Assembly: GCF_016595675.1 (NCBI RefSeq)
Contig: NZ_JAENJH010000005.1
Coordinates: forward strand, 360,740 to 424,739
Origin: Prauserella cavernicola
GTDB taxonomy: Bacteria > Actinomycetota > Actinomycetes > Mycobacteriales > Pseudonocardiaceae
DNA: 64,000 bases
Direction of reading: 5' to 3'
Positions 34,412 to 43,359 of the stretch are shown here, in pieces. The translations under genes and the position numbers were made by a program. The stretch's first letter is position 1, and every line of letters begins with the position of its first letter. Under the pieces are notes generated by a model. That model was not told the origin of the DNA and did no database searches. It saw only the letters and a list, made by a program, of their open reading frames with translations.

Positions 34412-35836
34412 TCACTTACCGGCGATGGCGGCGATCTTCCCGGCGGTGATCGCGGACAGCAGCTCCGTGTGATCCTTCTCGTTCTGGTCGGCGTAGGCGC
34501 TCGCGAACGAGGCGATCGCCTCCTCAAACACCGACCGCGAACCGAGGTAGGCCGCCAGCGCCACCACGTCGCCCGTGCGCGCGTGCGCCCGCGCGAGCGT
34601 CCACGCGCACAGCCTGCCGTAGACCTGCAACGCCGCGGGCTTCATTCCCTCGGTCTCGGCGGAGCCCTTCCAGTCGCGCAGCTGCCGGACGTAGAAATCC
34701 CTTGTCCTGCCGTCGAAACCCTCGACCCTGACCCAGCCGAGGAAGACGTCGCTCACGGTCTGCATCAGGCGCTGCCCGACGACGACCCTGCGGCCCTCGT
34801 TGCCGTAGCGACTGGCTCCGGCGTACGGGGCGAGCACCGACCGGCCCGCCTCCTTCGCCTGCAGGAACAGTGGATCGGACTCGTCGTTGCCGAGCAGCAG
34901 CACCATCCAGCACCGCGTACCCACACTGCCCACGCCGACCACCTTGTGTGCCATGTCCACCACGCGGTAGCGGTCCAGCAGAGCGCGCCGCTCCGGCTCG
35001 AGCGAGCCCCGATAGGCCTTGACCACTCCGATCAACTGCGCCCACAGCTGGTCGGGATCCTGGTGTTCGGCCCCGGCCAGATCCTCCATGCGCTCGATCA
35101 GGGGCGGGTCGGGGTTGATGCGCAACCGGCCGTCGGTGACGGAGGCGAAGCGCCGCAGCGCGCCGAGGTTATCCTTGGTGTGCGCCCTGGCGACGTTACG
35201 GGCGAGCTTGCGGCGCCTGCCCGCCCCGATCTGGTCGGCGTACATGGCCCTGACGGTGTCGACGTCGGCGTGGGCGTACCAGACCGCGAGCGCCGTCGAC
35301 GCGGCGAAGCCCCGGATCGCGCGCCGGTACTCGGCTCCCGCGGCGAGCACCACGGAGCGGCATTGCTGCACGGTGTAGCCGTTCTCGCGGGCCGCCACCT
35401 CCAGGCTCGCGGCGAGGCGCTTGATGTCCCACTCCCACGGCCCCGGCAACGTCTCGTCGAAGTCGTTGATGTCGAAGACCAGCCGCCGCTCCGGGGAGGC
35501 GAACACGCCGAAGTTCATCAGGTGCGCGTCGCCGCACGCCTGCACGGTCAGCCCCGAGCGCGGGGTGCTCGCCAGGTCGGCGGCCATGGGCAGCGCGGCG
35601 CCCCGGTAGTAGGTGAACGGCGAGACGGCCATGCGCCCGTAGCGGATGGGCACCAGCCCCGGCACGCGCGAGGCGTCCTGTTGCGCGAGCAGGGCCAGTG
35701 GGTCGACCGCGGGATCACGCGTGAACTCGGCGTGGCTCGACCGGGGGGCCACGGCGCGGGCGGCCTTGCCCCGCGCGGCCCGCTCCTCGCGAGTCGGTTG
35801 GTCGACGTCGGTCTTCGCTGGCGCTGTCGTCGTCAT
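34412..35836 (-). CDS. DUF2252 family protein
   Basis: 474 residues. Conserved blocks of DUF2252 are all visible: RYGRMAVSPFTYYRGAALPMAADLA, GDAHLMNFGVFASPERRLVFDINDFDETLPGPWEWDIKRLAASLEVA, VGVGSVGTRCWMVLLLG, LFLQAKEAGRSVL and RVVVGQRLMQTVSDVFLGW. The HLxNFG and DxNDFDE motifs resemble the catalytic loop and metal-binding Asp of aminoglycoside-phosphotransferase-like kinases, so an atypical kinase activity is plausible. ATG 35836 is chosen; a GATGAT sits 6 nt upstream, so it may be leaderless. Site e is centred 44 nt before it. Confidence 0.88.
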   Translation of the reverse strand: MTTTAPAKTDVDQPTREERAARGKAARAVAPRSSHAEFTRDPAVDPLALLAQQDASRVPGLVPIRYGRMAVSPFTYYRGAALPMAADLASTPRSGLTVQACGDAHLMNFGVFASPERRLVFDINDFDETLPGPWEWDIKRLAASLEVAARENGYTVQQCRSVVLAAGAEYRRAIRGFAASTALAVWYAHADVDTVRAMYADQIGAGRRRKLARNVARAHTKDNLGALRRFASVTDGRLRINPDPPLIERMEDLAGAEHQDPDQLWAQLIGVVKAYRGSLEPERRALLDRYRVVDMAHKVVGVGSVGTRCWMVLLLGNDESDPLFLQAKEAGRSVLAPYAGASRYGNEGRRVVVGQRLMQTVSDVFLGWVRVEGFDGRTRDFYVRQLRDWKGSAETEGMKPAALQVYGRLCAWTLARAHARTGDVVALAAYLGSRSVFEEAIASFASAYADQNEKDHTELLSAITAGKIAAIAGK

Positions 35837-35871
35837 CGCCGCATCATCGGCCTCCCCCTCGCCACCGGACC

Positions 35872-35888
35872 TCCCCCGCGCCGGGTGA
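35872..35888. promoter_or_regulatory. GGGTGA-box, site e (TCCCCC-GCGCC-GGGTGA)
   Basis: One perfect half. It overlaps a second, back-to-back inverted pair (GGGTGAG-GG-CTCACCC at 35883-35898). It lies between the divergent DUF2252 and amphi-Trp genes, 44 nt and 93 nt from their starts. Confidence 0.6.
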
Positions 35889-35972
35889 GGGCTCACCCTC
35901 CGCGGGCGGTGCGGGCGCGCCGGGCGGCGGTCGAGACTGATCGGTCGAACTCCCGGGGAACGGAGGCCTCCC

Positions 35973-36242
35973 GTGTCCGACGTCGAAGTCTCGCGGACCG
36001 AGTCGCTGTCGCGTCAGGAGGTCGCCCGCAGGCTCGCGGCGCTGGCCGAGGCGATGGAGGCAGGCGGTTACGTCGAGTTGGAACTGGGTGTCAGCAAGCT
36101 CAAGGTCCGCGTGCCCGACGAGCTCAGCTGCGAGCTGGAGATCGAGGTGGACGGCGACGAGGTGGAGCTGGAGGTGGAGCTCACGTGGTCCACCGCCACC
36201 CCGAAGCCCGCCCGCAAGCGGACGAAGAAGGACGGCGCGTGA
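35973..36242 (+). CDS. amphi-Trp domain-containing protein
   Basis: 89 residues. The core fits the small amphi-Trp domain: ESLSRQEVARRLAALAEAMEAGGYVELELGVSKLKVRVPDELSCELEIEVDGDEVELEVELTW, a helix followed by amphipathic strands, with a basic Lys/Arg tail. The function is unknown. The GTG start at 35973 has GGAGG upstream. It ends 3 bp before the end of the convergent lipid kinase. Confidence 0.8.
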   Translation: MSDVEVSRTESLSRQEVARRLAALAEAMEAGGYVELELGVSKLKVRVPDELSCELEIEVDGDEVELEVELTWSTATPKPARKRTKKDGA

Positions 36243-36245
36243 GCC

Positions 36246-37577
36246 TCAGCGGGTGACCAGCGCGCGCAGCAGCAGGGTGACGAGGGCGCCCAGCCGGTCG
36301 GGCAGCTCCGAGGCCGGGGCGACGCTCGGCGTGGTGCGCGGCAGCCGCACCCGCAGCGCGCCCGGCAACGAACGGAACGTCAGCGGCGGGGCCAGCTGCA
36401 CCGCCTCGCCGTCGATGCCGACCTCGACCAGCGGGCGCCCGGACTCGACGGCGAACTCCGGCACCGTCCACTCGCGGTACCCGGGAAAGCTGCCCATCCG
36501 GCCCGCGGCCTCCGCCGCGAACAGCGCCGGCACGTCGCGGGCGCGGTCGACCGTCAGCGTCACGACCCCGAGCACGCCCTCGTCGAGTCTGGCCCTGGTG
36601 CCGAAACCGCTCAGCCGGTCGAGCCGGTAGGCGCCGTTGGAGACGAGGACGAGGTCGGCGGCCGGCGCCCGCGAGCCGTCCGGGAGGCTGAACCGCAGGT
36701 CCATCGGCCGGCTGTCGGGCCCGAGCAGATCGGGCAGCATCTCGGCAGCGGTGCCCAGCTTGGCGTCGCGGTAGTGCGCCGACTGGACCACCGAGGCGTA
36801 GACGCCGAGCGAGGCGTTGTTGACGAACACACGCTCACCGATCAGCGCCAGGTCGATGCGCTGCTCCGCGGCCTCGCCGAACGCGTCGAGCGCCCCGGCG
36901 ACGTCGTCGCGGTCGAGGCCGAGGTCGAGCGCGAAGTGGTTGCGGGTGCCCGCGGGCACGCACACGAACGGCAGATCGTGCCGTCTGGCGACATCGGCGA
37001 CGAGCGCCTGCGACCCGTCGCCACCCGCCATGCCGAGCGCGTCGGCGCCCTCGCGCACCGCGCGCTCGGCCAGCTCTCGCAGGTCGGCGCCGAGCCGCAG
37101 GATCACGGGCTCGATGCCGCGGCGGCGTGCCTCGGCCTCGAGGTCGAACTTGGTGACCTTGCCGCCGCCCGACCGGGGGTTCATCAGCAGCACCCCGTGC
37201 CGCGCGGGCGGCACGGCGAGACCGCGCGGCGCCGGCTCCTCCGGCGCGATCGCGACCCGCGCCGCCGCGGTGGACAGCACCGCCAGCGCCACCACCACGA
37301 TCAGCACCACCACCGACCACGCGTCCGGCAGCAGCACGGCCCCGACCAGCGCCAGTAGTGCGACGGCCGTGGCGGCCACCCGGTGCGCGCCGCGGTGCAC
37401 CAGCGCCGTCCAGGCCGCCATCACGGCGGTCCCGAGCAGCGCCACCGCGGCGATCAGCTGCCAGGGATGGCGCACCAGCGCGACGATCGGCAGCACCACC
37501 GCTCCGGCGAGGGCGAGCAGTGCGACCACGGACGCGAGGCGGCGGCGCATACCCGGCCGCGAGTCAGCACCACCCAT
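36246..37577 (-). CDS. diacylglycerol/lipid kinase family protein with N-terminal membrane domain
   Basis: 443 residues. Four hydrophobic helices (about residues 12-110) precede a DAGK/NAD-kinase-like catalytic domain: LLMNPRSGGGK, the nucleotide motif GMAGGDGSQALVADVA, VPAGTRNHFALDLGL, FVNNASLGVYA and GIDGEAVQLAPP. The kinase part is usually soluble, so the membrane head is the notable addition. It probably phosphorylates a lipid at the membrane. ATG 37577 has GAGGAGG very close upstream. Site f of the GGGTGA-box set lies 67-83 nt upstream. Confidence 0.88.
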   Translation of the reverse strand: MGGADSRPGMRRRLASVVALLALAGAVVLPIVALVRHPWQLIAAVALLGTAVMAAWTALVHRGAHRVAATAVALLALVGAVLLPDAWSVVVLIVVVALAVLSTAAARVAIAPEEPAPRGLAVPPARHGVLLMNPRSGGGKVTKFDLEAEARRRGIEPVILRLGADLRELAERAVREGADALGMAGGDGSQALVADVARRHDLPFVCVPAGTRNHFALDLGLDRDDVAGALDAFGEAAEQRIDLALIGERVFVNNASLGVYASVVQSAHYRDAKLGTAAEMLPDLLGPDSRPMDLRFSLPDGSRAPAADLVLVSNGAYRLDRLSGFGTRARLDEGVLGVVTLTVDRARDVPALFAAEAAGRMGSFPGYREWTVPEFAVESGRPLVEVGIDGEAVQLAPPLTFRSLPGALRVRLPRTTPSVAPASELPDRLGALVTLLLRALVTR

Positions 37578-37643
37578 CGCCTCGCCTCCTCGTCGGCCCC
37601 CCCCAGTGTGCGCACACCCTGCCGGGTTTCGCGCGCGGCGGCC

Positions 37644-37660
37644 TCACCCGGCGCGGGCGA
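37644..37660. promoter_or_regulatory. GGGTGA-box, site f (TCACCC-GGCGC-GGGCGA)
   Basis: The arms and spacer are identical to site a. It is centred 75 nt before the lipid-kinase start. Confidence 0.6.
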
Positions 37661-37669
37661 GGCGGCGGT

Positions 37670-38313
37670 TCAGCGGGCGCGCGCCAGTGCGTGCGCGTGC
37701 TGCGTCCGCTCGCCCTCCTCCGGCTCCCGTACGAGACTCGCCCGCACCTCGAACCCGGCATCGGCGAGCGACTCCGCGAGGCGTTCGGGGTGCAACCGCT
37801 GAAAGTCCACCGACACCCCGTGCCCGAGCGGGCGCTCCACCAGCACCGGCTCCTCGCCGACCTGGAAACCCAGCAGCAGCCAGCCTCCCGCCCCCAGCAC
37901 GCGGCGGAACTCGGCGAACACCTCGGGCCTTCGCTGCGGAGGCAGGTGGATGATCGAGTAGAACGCGAGGATCCCGGCGAGTGATCCCTCGGGCCGGTCG
38001 AGCGCGGTCATCGAACCGACCTCGTAGCTCAGTTCCGGAAACTTCTCGCGCGCCACCGCCACCATCGCGGGCGACAGGTCGATGCCCGACGCGTCGAGGC
38101 CGAGGGAGCGCAGTACGCGGTGGCGACACCGGGCCCGCACCCGACGTCGGCGACCGGCCCGCCACCTCCGGCGAGCACGTGCTCGGCGAACACGCCGAGC
38201 ATGGCCCTGGCCAACGGCCTGTCCTGGAGCTCGCGTTCGAAGAGCGCCGCGTAGTCGACGGCCAGCGCGTCGTAGAAGGTGCGGGTGTCGTGGAGGAAGG
38301 CGGGTTCGGTCAC
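37670..38313 (-). pseudogene. SAM-dependent methyltransferase, interrupted by a 1-nt frameshift
   Basis: The gene is read in two frames. From GTG 38313 it gives MTEPAFLHDTRTFYDALAVDYAALFERELQDRPLARAMLGVFAEHV..GPVADVGCGPGVATAY; the other frame continues LRSLGLDASGIDLSPAMVAVAREKFPELSYEVGSM...HALARAR to 37670. The join is at about 38113, where one G is lacking on the plus strand (CAGTACGC where CAGGTACGC would restore TAYLRSLG). The total, 644 nt, is one short of a multiple of three. Restored, it would be a 214-residue class I methyltransferase. It is either a real recent pseudogene or a sequencing error. Confidence 0.85.
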
Positions 38314-38405
38314 GCGGGCGAACCTAGCGCGAGGCTGCGACAGCGGTGGCGGTCCAGTCGTATCGGCCAGCGGAACAATCTGCCCGGAAAGCCAGGCGAT
38401 TCGCC

Positions 38406-38435
38406 TTGACCACGCTTTTCACGAGCTGGGATACT
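38406..38435 (+). promoter_or_regulatory. promoter of the IclR gene
   Basis: -35 TTGACC (38406-38411), 18-nt spacer, -10 GATACT (38430-38435), giving a leader of about 30 nt before GTG 38471. Confidence 0.5.
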
Positions 38436-38443
38436 CGTGGAAA
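38416..38443. promoter_or_regulatory. inverted repeat over the IclR promoter, possible operator
   Basis: TTTTCACGAG and CTCGTGGAAA are inverted arms (one mismatch) 8 nt apart, covering the -10. Auto-repression by the IclR protein is the simplest reading. Confidence 0.45.
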
Positions 38444-38470
38444 TCCATTCCCTCCACAGAAACGACGGCC

Positions 38471-39274
38471 GTGCCTCCAGCCAAGACCCCCGCACTGACC
38501 GGAAACGCCGGCACCGAGGCGGCCGCGCGCGTCGCCGACGTGCTGCTGCTGTTCACCGGCGGGCCAGAGTACCTCGGCGTCAGCACGATCAGCCGCGAAC
38601 TCGGCCTGTCGAAAGCCGTCGTGTACCGCATCCTGCAGTCCCTCGTCTCGCGCGAGGTGCTCGCGACCGACCCCGGCGTGGTGGGCTACCGGCTCGGTCC
38701 CGCCGCGGTGGCGCTCGGCGCGAGCGCGCTGCGCCGCTTCGACGTCAGGACCGCGGCCGAGCCCGTGCTGCGACGACTGCGCGACGCGACCGGCGAGACC
38801 ACCACGCTCTCCGGGCTCGTCGGCGACGAACGCGTGTATCTGGAGCAGTTCGAGAGCCGCGCCGAGATCAAGATGACCGTGGAGATCGGCAGGCGGTTTC
38901 CGCTGCACGCGGGTTCCTCCGGCAAGGCGATCCTGGCCAGCCTGCCGCTGTGGCGCCGCGACTCCGTGCTCGCGGGCGAGCTTACCGCGCTCACCGAGCG
39001 CACGGTCACCGACCACGACGCGCTGCTCGACGAGCTCACCACCATCTCCGCCGAGGGCGTCGCGGTGTCGCTCGGCGAGCGGCAGGCGGGAGCCGGCTCG
39101 GTGGCCGCCCCGCTGATCGGCCCCGATGGCGAGGTCCATGGCGCGATCAGCGTCTGCGGTCCCGTGTACCGGTTCAGCCAGGAGAAGATCGAGCGCTACC
39201 GGGGACTCGTGCACGAGGCGGCAAGCGAGATCACCCGAGCCTGGGCGGGCCCGCCCACCACACGCCCACGGTGA
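38471..39274 (+). CDS. IclR-family transcriptional regulator
   Basis: 267 residues: an N-terminal winged helix (AAARVADVLLLFTGGPEYLGVSTISRELGLSKAVVYRILQSLVSREVLATDPGVVGYRLG) and an IclR effector domain (FPLHAGSSGKAILASLP, EGVAVSLGERQAGAGSVAAPLIGPDGEVHGAISVCGP). The GTG at 38471 gives the normal N-terminus. Its targets are probably the catabolic genes from 40466 onward. It is separated from them by one unrelated gene and two palindromic repeats, so this link is inference. Confidence 0.9.
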   Translation: MPPAKTPALTGNAGTEAAARVADVLLLFTGGPEYLGVSTISRELGLSKAVVYRILQSLVSREVLATDPGVVGYRLGPAAVALGASALRRFDVRTAAEPVLRRLRDATGETTTLSGLVGDERVYLEQFESRAEIKMTVEIGRRFPLHAGSSGKAILASLPLWRRDSVLAGELTALTERTVTDHDALLDELTTISAEGVAVSLGERQAGAGSVAAPLIGPDGEVHGAISVCGPVYRFSQEKIERYRGLVHEAASEITRAWAGPPTTRPR

Positions 39275-39280
39275 GTTGAC

Positions 39281-39335
39281 TGCGGTGAAGGGCACCTTTA
39301 CTGCATTGAACGCAGTAAAGGTGCCCTTCACCGCA
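39281..39335. repeat. dispersed palindromic repeat, copy B
   Basis: A perfect 24-bp stem (TGCGGTGAAGGGCACCTTTA, then CTGC) with loop ATTGAAC. It starts 7 bp after the IclR stop and lies before the end of the convergent gene at 39346. Confidence 0.85.
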
Positions 39336-39345
39336 CGGGTGAACA

Positions 39346-40308
39346 TCAGGCGGCTGCCGCGATCTGCACTGCGGGGCGTGGCCGGGCTGCGGCCGCTCGG
39401 TACGCCGAATCGAGCTCGCGCAGGACAGCCGCGGGTTCCTTGATCAGCCGCGACGGAAGCGTTTGCACGACACTCACGCCTGCTTCGGCGTACCGCGTAT
39501 TCCTGGCCAACGTCCGCGCGTAGCCGTCGGCCGAGAAGTGGAAGTCCAGCGAGTCCACCTCCCAGGCCAGACCGACATCGTCCCACCACGCGTCCGGGCA
39601 CGCGACGTACTTGCCGCCTGGATCGCGCAGATCGCGGTTCCAGTGGGTCGGAGGCGTCACCAGGTCAGCGGCTACCGCGCGGGCGTGGAACTCGGCGACC
39701 GACCGGAGTCGTTCAATCTGCGCGAGCACCCTTCGCGGAACGGCAGTGCCCCGCTTCGTGCCGTGGTCCAGTTCGTACGACAGCATCTCCGGAGTACAGC
39801 CACCGTGCTGCATTGCCTCGATCAACAGCTTGGCTACCGGATCCTTCGACCGGATCCGTCGCGCAACGTCGAGCGTGGCCCGTACCGGTGGCGCGAGCGG
39901 TACACCGTCACGGATCCTGGCGCGCGGCATCCGATGAGTACGCTCCACGACGACGAATCCGCTGCTCTGCAGTCTGCGTTCATGAGGAACGAGCACGTGC
40001 ACATAGTCCAAGGCGGGTAGCTCGGTAATGCGCAGTCCGAGCCGACGGCAAGCCTCTGCTCCGGTGATGACCGCGTCGCCACCGGCGTAGAGCAGAGTGG
40101 CCACGATGCGTTGCCCCGGCGTCAACGGTGAAGTCTGCAACGCGACGATGCCCGGCAGCAACCGGCGCCAAGGCCCGTCAGCCCTACAGCGCCGGTACAC
40201 GGTGCCGCTCGGTATGCCCAGCGCTTCCAGCGAAGCAACCCGGATGACACCCTGCCTGCTCAGGTCATCGAGAAGCTCGGGGTTGTCGGCCCATCGTCCT
40301 CGTCTCAC
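39346..40308 (-). CDS. AbiEi-like N-terminal domain plus DUF559/Vsr-like nuclease-fold protein
   Basis: 320 residues. The N-terminus (LDDLSRQGVIRVASLEALGIPSGTVYRRCRADGPWRRLLPGIVAL) is the winged-helix of AbiEi-type antitoxins. The C-terminus (PDAWWDDVGLAWEVDSLDFHFSADGYARTLARNTRYAEAGVSVVQTLPSRL) resembles DUF559, a PD-(D/E)XK-type fold, with D-x(n)-ExD and the usual R...YAEAG helix. Proteins with this make-up are common as single genes in actinomycetes and their role is not known. No AbiEii toxin gene is adjacent. GTG 40308 is the likely start. It is bracketed by repeat copies B and C. Confidence 0.65.
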   Translation of the reverse strand: MRRGRWADNPELLDDLSRQGVIRVASLEALGIPSGTVYRRCRADGPWRRLLPGIVALQTSPLTPGQRIVATLLYAGGDAVITGAEACRRLGLRITELPALDYVHVLVPHERRLQSSGFVVVERTHRMPRARIRDGVPLAPPVRATLDVARRIRSKDPVAKLLIEAMQHGGCTPEMLSYELDHGTKRGTAVPRRVLAQIERLRSVAEFHARAVAADLVTPPTHWNRDLRDPGGKYVACPDAWWDDVGLAWEVDSLDFHFSADGYARTLARNTRYAEAGVSVVQTLPSRLIKEPAAVLRELDSAYRAAAARPRPAVQIAAAA

Positions 40309-40404
40309 CTGACCAACCGTGACCGGATTCGCCTAGCTCCGAAACCTGATTCTTGCGCCCCTGTGGATAACCACCACGACCTGAACAACTCCCACGGCAG
40401 ACGA

Positions 40405-40459
40405 TGCGGTGAAGGGCACCTTTACTGCACTGGATGCAGTAAAGGTGCCCTTCACCGCA
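40405..40459. repeat. dispersed palindromic repeat, copy C
   Basis: A perfect 25-bp stem (TGCGGTGAAGGGCACCTTTA, then CTGCA) with loop CTGGA. It ends 6 bp from the amidohydrolase stop codon, on that gene's 3' side. Confidence 0.85.
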
Positions 40460-40465
40460 GTTGGA

Positions 40466-41935
40466 CTACTTGCCGCGGCGGAGGTACTTGCCCACCGGGT
40501 CGCCTTGAATCTTGCCGTCGGCGAAGACGTGGTTGCCGCGCACGAAGGTGTCGGTGACCTTCGCCGTCATCGCGAAGCCCTCGAACGGCGTGTACTCCTG
40601 AGTGGACTCCGAGTCGGCGGCGCGCACCGTCCACGACACGTCGGGGTCCACGAGCGCGAAGTCGGCGTCGTAGCCCTCGGCGATGGTGCCCTTGGACAGC
40701 AGACCGTAGCGCCGCGCCGGGTTCCACGACGTCAGCTTCGCGACGCGCTGCGGCGACAGCCCGCGCTTGGCTCCCTCGCCGACCAGGCCCGGCAACAGGT
40801 ACTCGGCGCCGCCGAAGCCGGACTTGGCGAGGAACACGTCGTCGCGGTCGGAGCCGAACTTCAGCTCGTCCCGGCAGCACGCGTGATCGCTGACGACCCA
40901 GTCCACCTCGCCCGCGAGCACGTGCCGCCACAGCGCCTCGACGTCCTCGCGTTCCCGCAGCGGCGGGTTCACCTTGCCGCCGATACCGCTCGCGGTGTCC
41001 ACATCGGCCAGCAGGTGCCCGACGGTGACCTCCCGGCGGAAGTCCACGTGCGGGAACGTGCCAGCCATGCGCAGCGCCGCGTCGAGCGCCTTCTCCGACG
41101 ACAGGTGCAGCAGGTTGATGTTCGGCAGCCCCGTCTCGTGCGCGAGGTAGGACGCGATGGTCACCGCGAGCCCCTCGGAGTGCGGCGGCCGCGACGCGCT
41201 GTAGGCACGCAGCCCCGACAGGGACCCGTCCTGCTCCACCAGCTTCGTGTACGCGGTCATGATCTCCGCGGTCTCGCAGTGCAGCGACAGCGAGAGGTAC
41301 GGCGCGTACTCGGTGAGCACCTCGCGCGCCCGCTGCACGCCGCGCATCACGAACTCGAAGTGCGCGAGGTCGTAGGGCTCCTCCGGCGGAGTCATCAGGA
41401 AGTCGCTCTGGCTCGCCGAGCGGCCGTGCAGGCCGTGGCTGCCGTAGAACATGAAGATCTTGAACGACGTGACGCCGTGTTCCTCGACGAGGTAGGGGAT
41501 CTCCTCGATGTGCTGGGCCATCATCGGCGCGAGGTGGAACGCGTAGTCGACGTAGGCGTTGCCCTGCGAGGCCGACAGCACTTCGGGGAAGAAGTCGCGG
41601 TAGCTGCCGCCCTTGTTGAGGTAGTACTGGCCGGTGCGCATGTAGGTCAGCGCCGTGGTGACGCCGCCCTGCGCGCTCGCTTTGCTCTCGGTCACGGTGT
41701 CGGTGCCGAGCTCGTTGTAGATGCCCCAGTGCTGGTGGGCGTCCACCACTCCGGGAAACGCGAGCAGCCCGCGACCATCGACGACCCTGGCCGCGTCCTC
41801 GCGCGCCTGAGCAGGCGCCACCCGCACGATCTTGCCTTCGTTCACCGCGATGTCGGTGAGCTCCGGCTTCGCGTTGTCGGGGTCGTCAGGGCGCACCACC
41901 CTGACATCGGTGACCAGTAGTTCAGTCGTCGCCAT
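40466..41935 (-). CDS. cyclic amidohydrolase (dihydroorotase/hydantoinase/allantoinase family)
   Basis: 489 residues, TIM-barrel amidohydrolase. Metal-site motifs are present: GVVDAHQHWG (HxH), the strand TSFKIFMFYG with the Lys that is normally carboxylated, LHCETAEI, INLLHLSS and the Asp in WVVSDHACC, then NPARRYGLLSKGTIAEGYDADFALVD as in hydantoinases. It opens a cyclic amide or imide. It lies 9 nt downstream of the flavoprotein gene, so the two are one operon. Confidence 0.88.
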   Translation of the reverse strand: MATTELLVTDVRVVRPDDPDNAKPELTDIAVNEGKIVRVAPAQAREDAARVVDGRGLLAFPGVVDAHQHWGIYNELGTDTVTESKASAQGGVTTALTYMRTGQYYLNKGGSYRDFFPEVLSASQGNAYVDYAFHLAPMMAQHIEEIPYLVEEHGVTSFKIFMFYGSHGLHGRSASQSDFLMTPPEEPYDLAHFEFVMRGVQRAREVLTEYAPYLSLSLHCETAEIMTAYTKLVEQDGSLSGLRAYSASRPPHSEGLAVTIASYLAHETGLPNINLLHLSSEKALDAALRMAGTFPHVDFRREVTVGHLLADVDTASGIGGKVNPPLREREDVEALWRHVLAGEVDWVVSDHACCRDELKFGSDRDDVFLAKSGFGGAEYLLPGLVGEGAKRGLSPQRVAKLTSWNPARRYGLLSKGTIAEGYDADFALVDPDVSWTVRAADSESTQEYTPFEGFAMTAKVTDTFVRGNHVFADGKIQGDPVGKYLRRGK

Positions 41936-41944
41936 GCGTGCTCC

Positions 41945-43327
41945 TCACTGCGTTGTCTCAAGGCGGCGGGCCACGTCGTCCGCAGCCACAAAGGACAGTC
42001 CAAAGGCCGGCAGCAGCCCGTTGCCCGCGAGATAGCCCGCAGCGCCGTGGCCGGAGATCCCGGCGGCGGCCCCGCCCGCCGCGTAGAGCCCGGGGATCGG
42101 GTTGCCCGCGTGGTCCACCACGGCGGCGTGCTCGTCGACGAGCAGCCCGCCCTGCGTGTGGAACAGGGCGGGCACCACGCGCACCGCGGCGTAGCGGGGT
42201 ACGAGCGGGCGCTCCCAGCTGGTGCGGCCGAACGCGTCGGCCCGTTCGCCGCGCGCGGTCGCGGCGGCGGTGGCCAGCTCGTCGGCGAGCGCCTCGGCCG
42301 GCAGGCCGGTGACGCGCGCGAGCTCGTCGGCGTCGTCGGCGTGCACCACGACGCCGGAGGCGACGGTGTCGCGGAAGTCCTGGAACGGCTCGCACTGCGC
42401 GAAGATCGCCTCGTCGAGGACGATCCAGCCGGTGCCCTCCGGTCGCGCGGCCAGTTCGGCGGCGTACTCGGAGTAGCCGCGCGTCTCGTTGCCGAACCGG
42501 CGTCCGCCGAGGTCGACGAGGATGCCGCCGTGCACGATCGTGGCCCAGCCGACGAGCGTGCCCGCTCCGGCCGCGACAGCACTGTGTCCCTGGTAGGCGT
42601 CGAGGAATCCGGTGGCGGCGCCGAGCTTCTCGCCGATGCGCAGCGCGTCGCCGAGCGACTGGTCGCTGCCCTGGTAGAGCGAGCCCGCGATCTCGGGCAG
42701 GTGGGTGCGGACGAGTTCGGAATCGGCGCCGAAGCCGTTGGTGGCGAGCAGCACCGCGTTGGCGGGGATCTGTTCGTCGGTGCCGTCGGGATAGCGCACG
42801 ACGGCCGCGCGGACCTCGCCGCGCTCGCCGGTCAGCACGTCCTCCAGCCGTGCGGGCACCAGCAGCTCGATGTCGGGGTGCGCGGCGGCCCTGCGGGCGA
42901 GGTGGTCGATCACGAGCGAGCCGTGCCTGCCGGGGACCGAGTGGCAGCGCGGCACGGCGTGGCCTGGGTAGGTGAAGTCGGTGACCAGCGAGAGCGGGAG
43001 CTCCACCGAGTCGGCCAGCCACTCCACCAGCGGAGCGCTCACATCGGCGAGCGTACGGGCGAGGCGCGCGTCGGCCTGACTCTCGGTCTTGGCCATGACG
43101 TCGGCGACGAAGTTCTCCGGCGAGTCGACGATGCCCGCCTCGGACTGCCAGCGGGAGCCGGCGCCGGGGAACATCGCCGTGGACATCGACGTGTTGTTGC
43201 CCCTGCGGAAGTGCACGCTGACCTCCACGACGAGCACGCTGAGCCCGGCTTCGGCGGCGCGCAGGGCACCGGCGATCCCGCCGCCCGCGCCCGCGACGAC
43301 CAGATCGACCGCGTCGAGATCGCCCAT
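41945..43327 (-). CDS. FAD-dependent fumarate reductase/succinate dehydrogenase-like flavoprotein
   Basis: 460 residues, FAD_binding_2 family: the dinucleotide site VDLVVAGAGGGIAGALRAAEAGLSVLVVE, then HFRRGNNTSMSTAMFPGAGSRW, LLATNGFGADSELV, and the C-terminal FHTQGGLLVDEHAAVVDHAGNPIPGLYAAGGAAAGISGHGAAGYLAGNGLLPAFGLSFVA. Relatives reduce C=C bonds next to carboxylates or dehydrogenate ketosteroids. ATG 43327 is chosen; an upstream ATG (43384) would place a 29-bp palindrome inside the gene. Divergent from the eight-gene catabolic operon. Confidence 0.88.
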   Translation of the reverse strand: MGDLDAVDLVVAGAGGGIAGALRAAEAGLSVLVVEVSVHFRRGNNTSMSTAMFPGAGSRWQSEAGIVDSPENFVADVMAKTESQADARLARTLADVSAPLVEWLADSVELPLSLVTDFTYPGHAVPRCHSVPGRHGSLVIDHLARRAAAHPDIELLVPARLEDVLTGERGEVRAAVVRYPDGTDEQIPANAVLLATNGFGADSELVRTHLPEIAGSLYQGSDQSLGDALRIGEKLGAATGFLDAYQGHSAVAAGAGTLVGWATIVHGGILVDLGGRRFGNETRGYSEYAAELAARPEGTGWIVLDEAIFAQCEPFQDFRDTVASGVVVHADDADELARVTGLPAEALADELATAAATARGERADAFGRTSWERPLVPRYAAVRVVPALFHTQGGLLVDEHAAVVDHAGNPIPGLYAAGGAAAGISGHGAAGYLAGNGLLPAFGLSFVAADDVARRLETTQ

Positions 43328-43359
43328 GCCGCCGAACTTCCTCTCCGAACCCGACTTCG

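Noticed and set aside
39346..40308. AbiE toxin-antitoxin pair
   Set aside because: Only the AbiEi-like domain is present, with a nuclease-like C-terminus; no AbiEii nucleotidyltransferase gene lies beside it.
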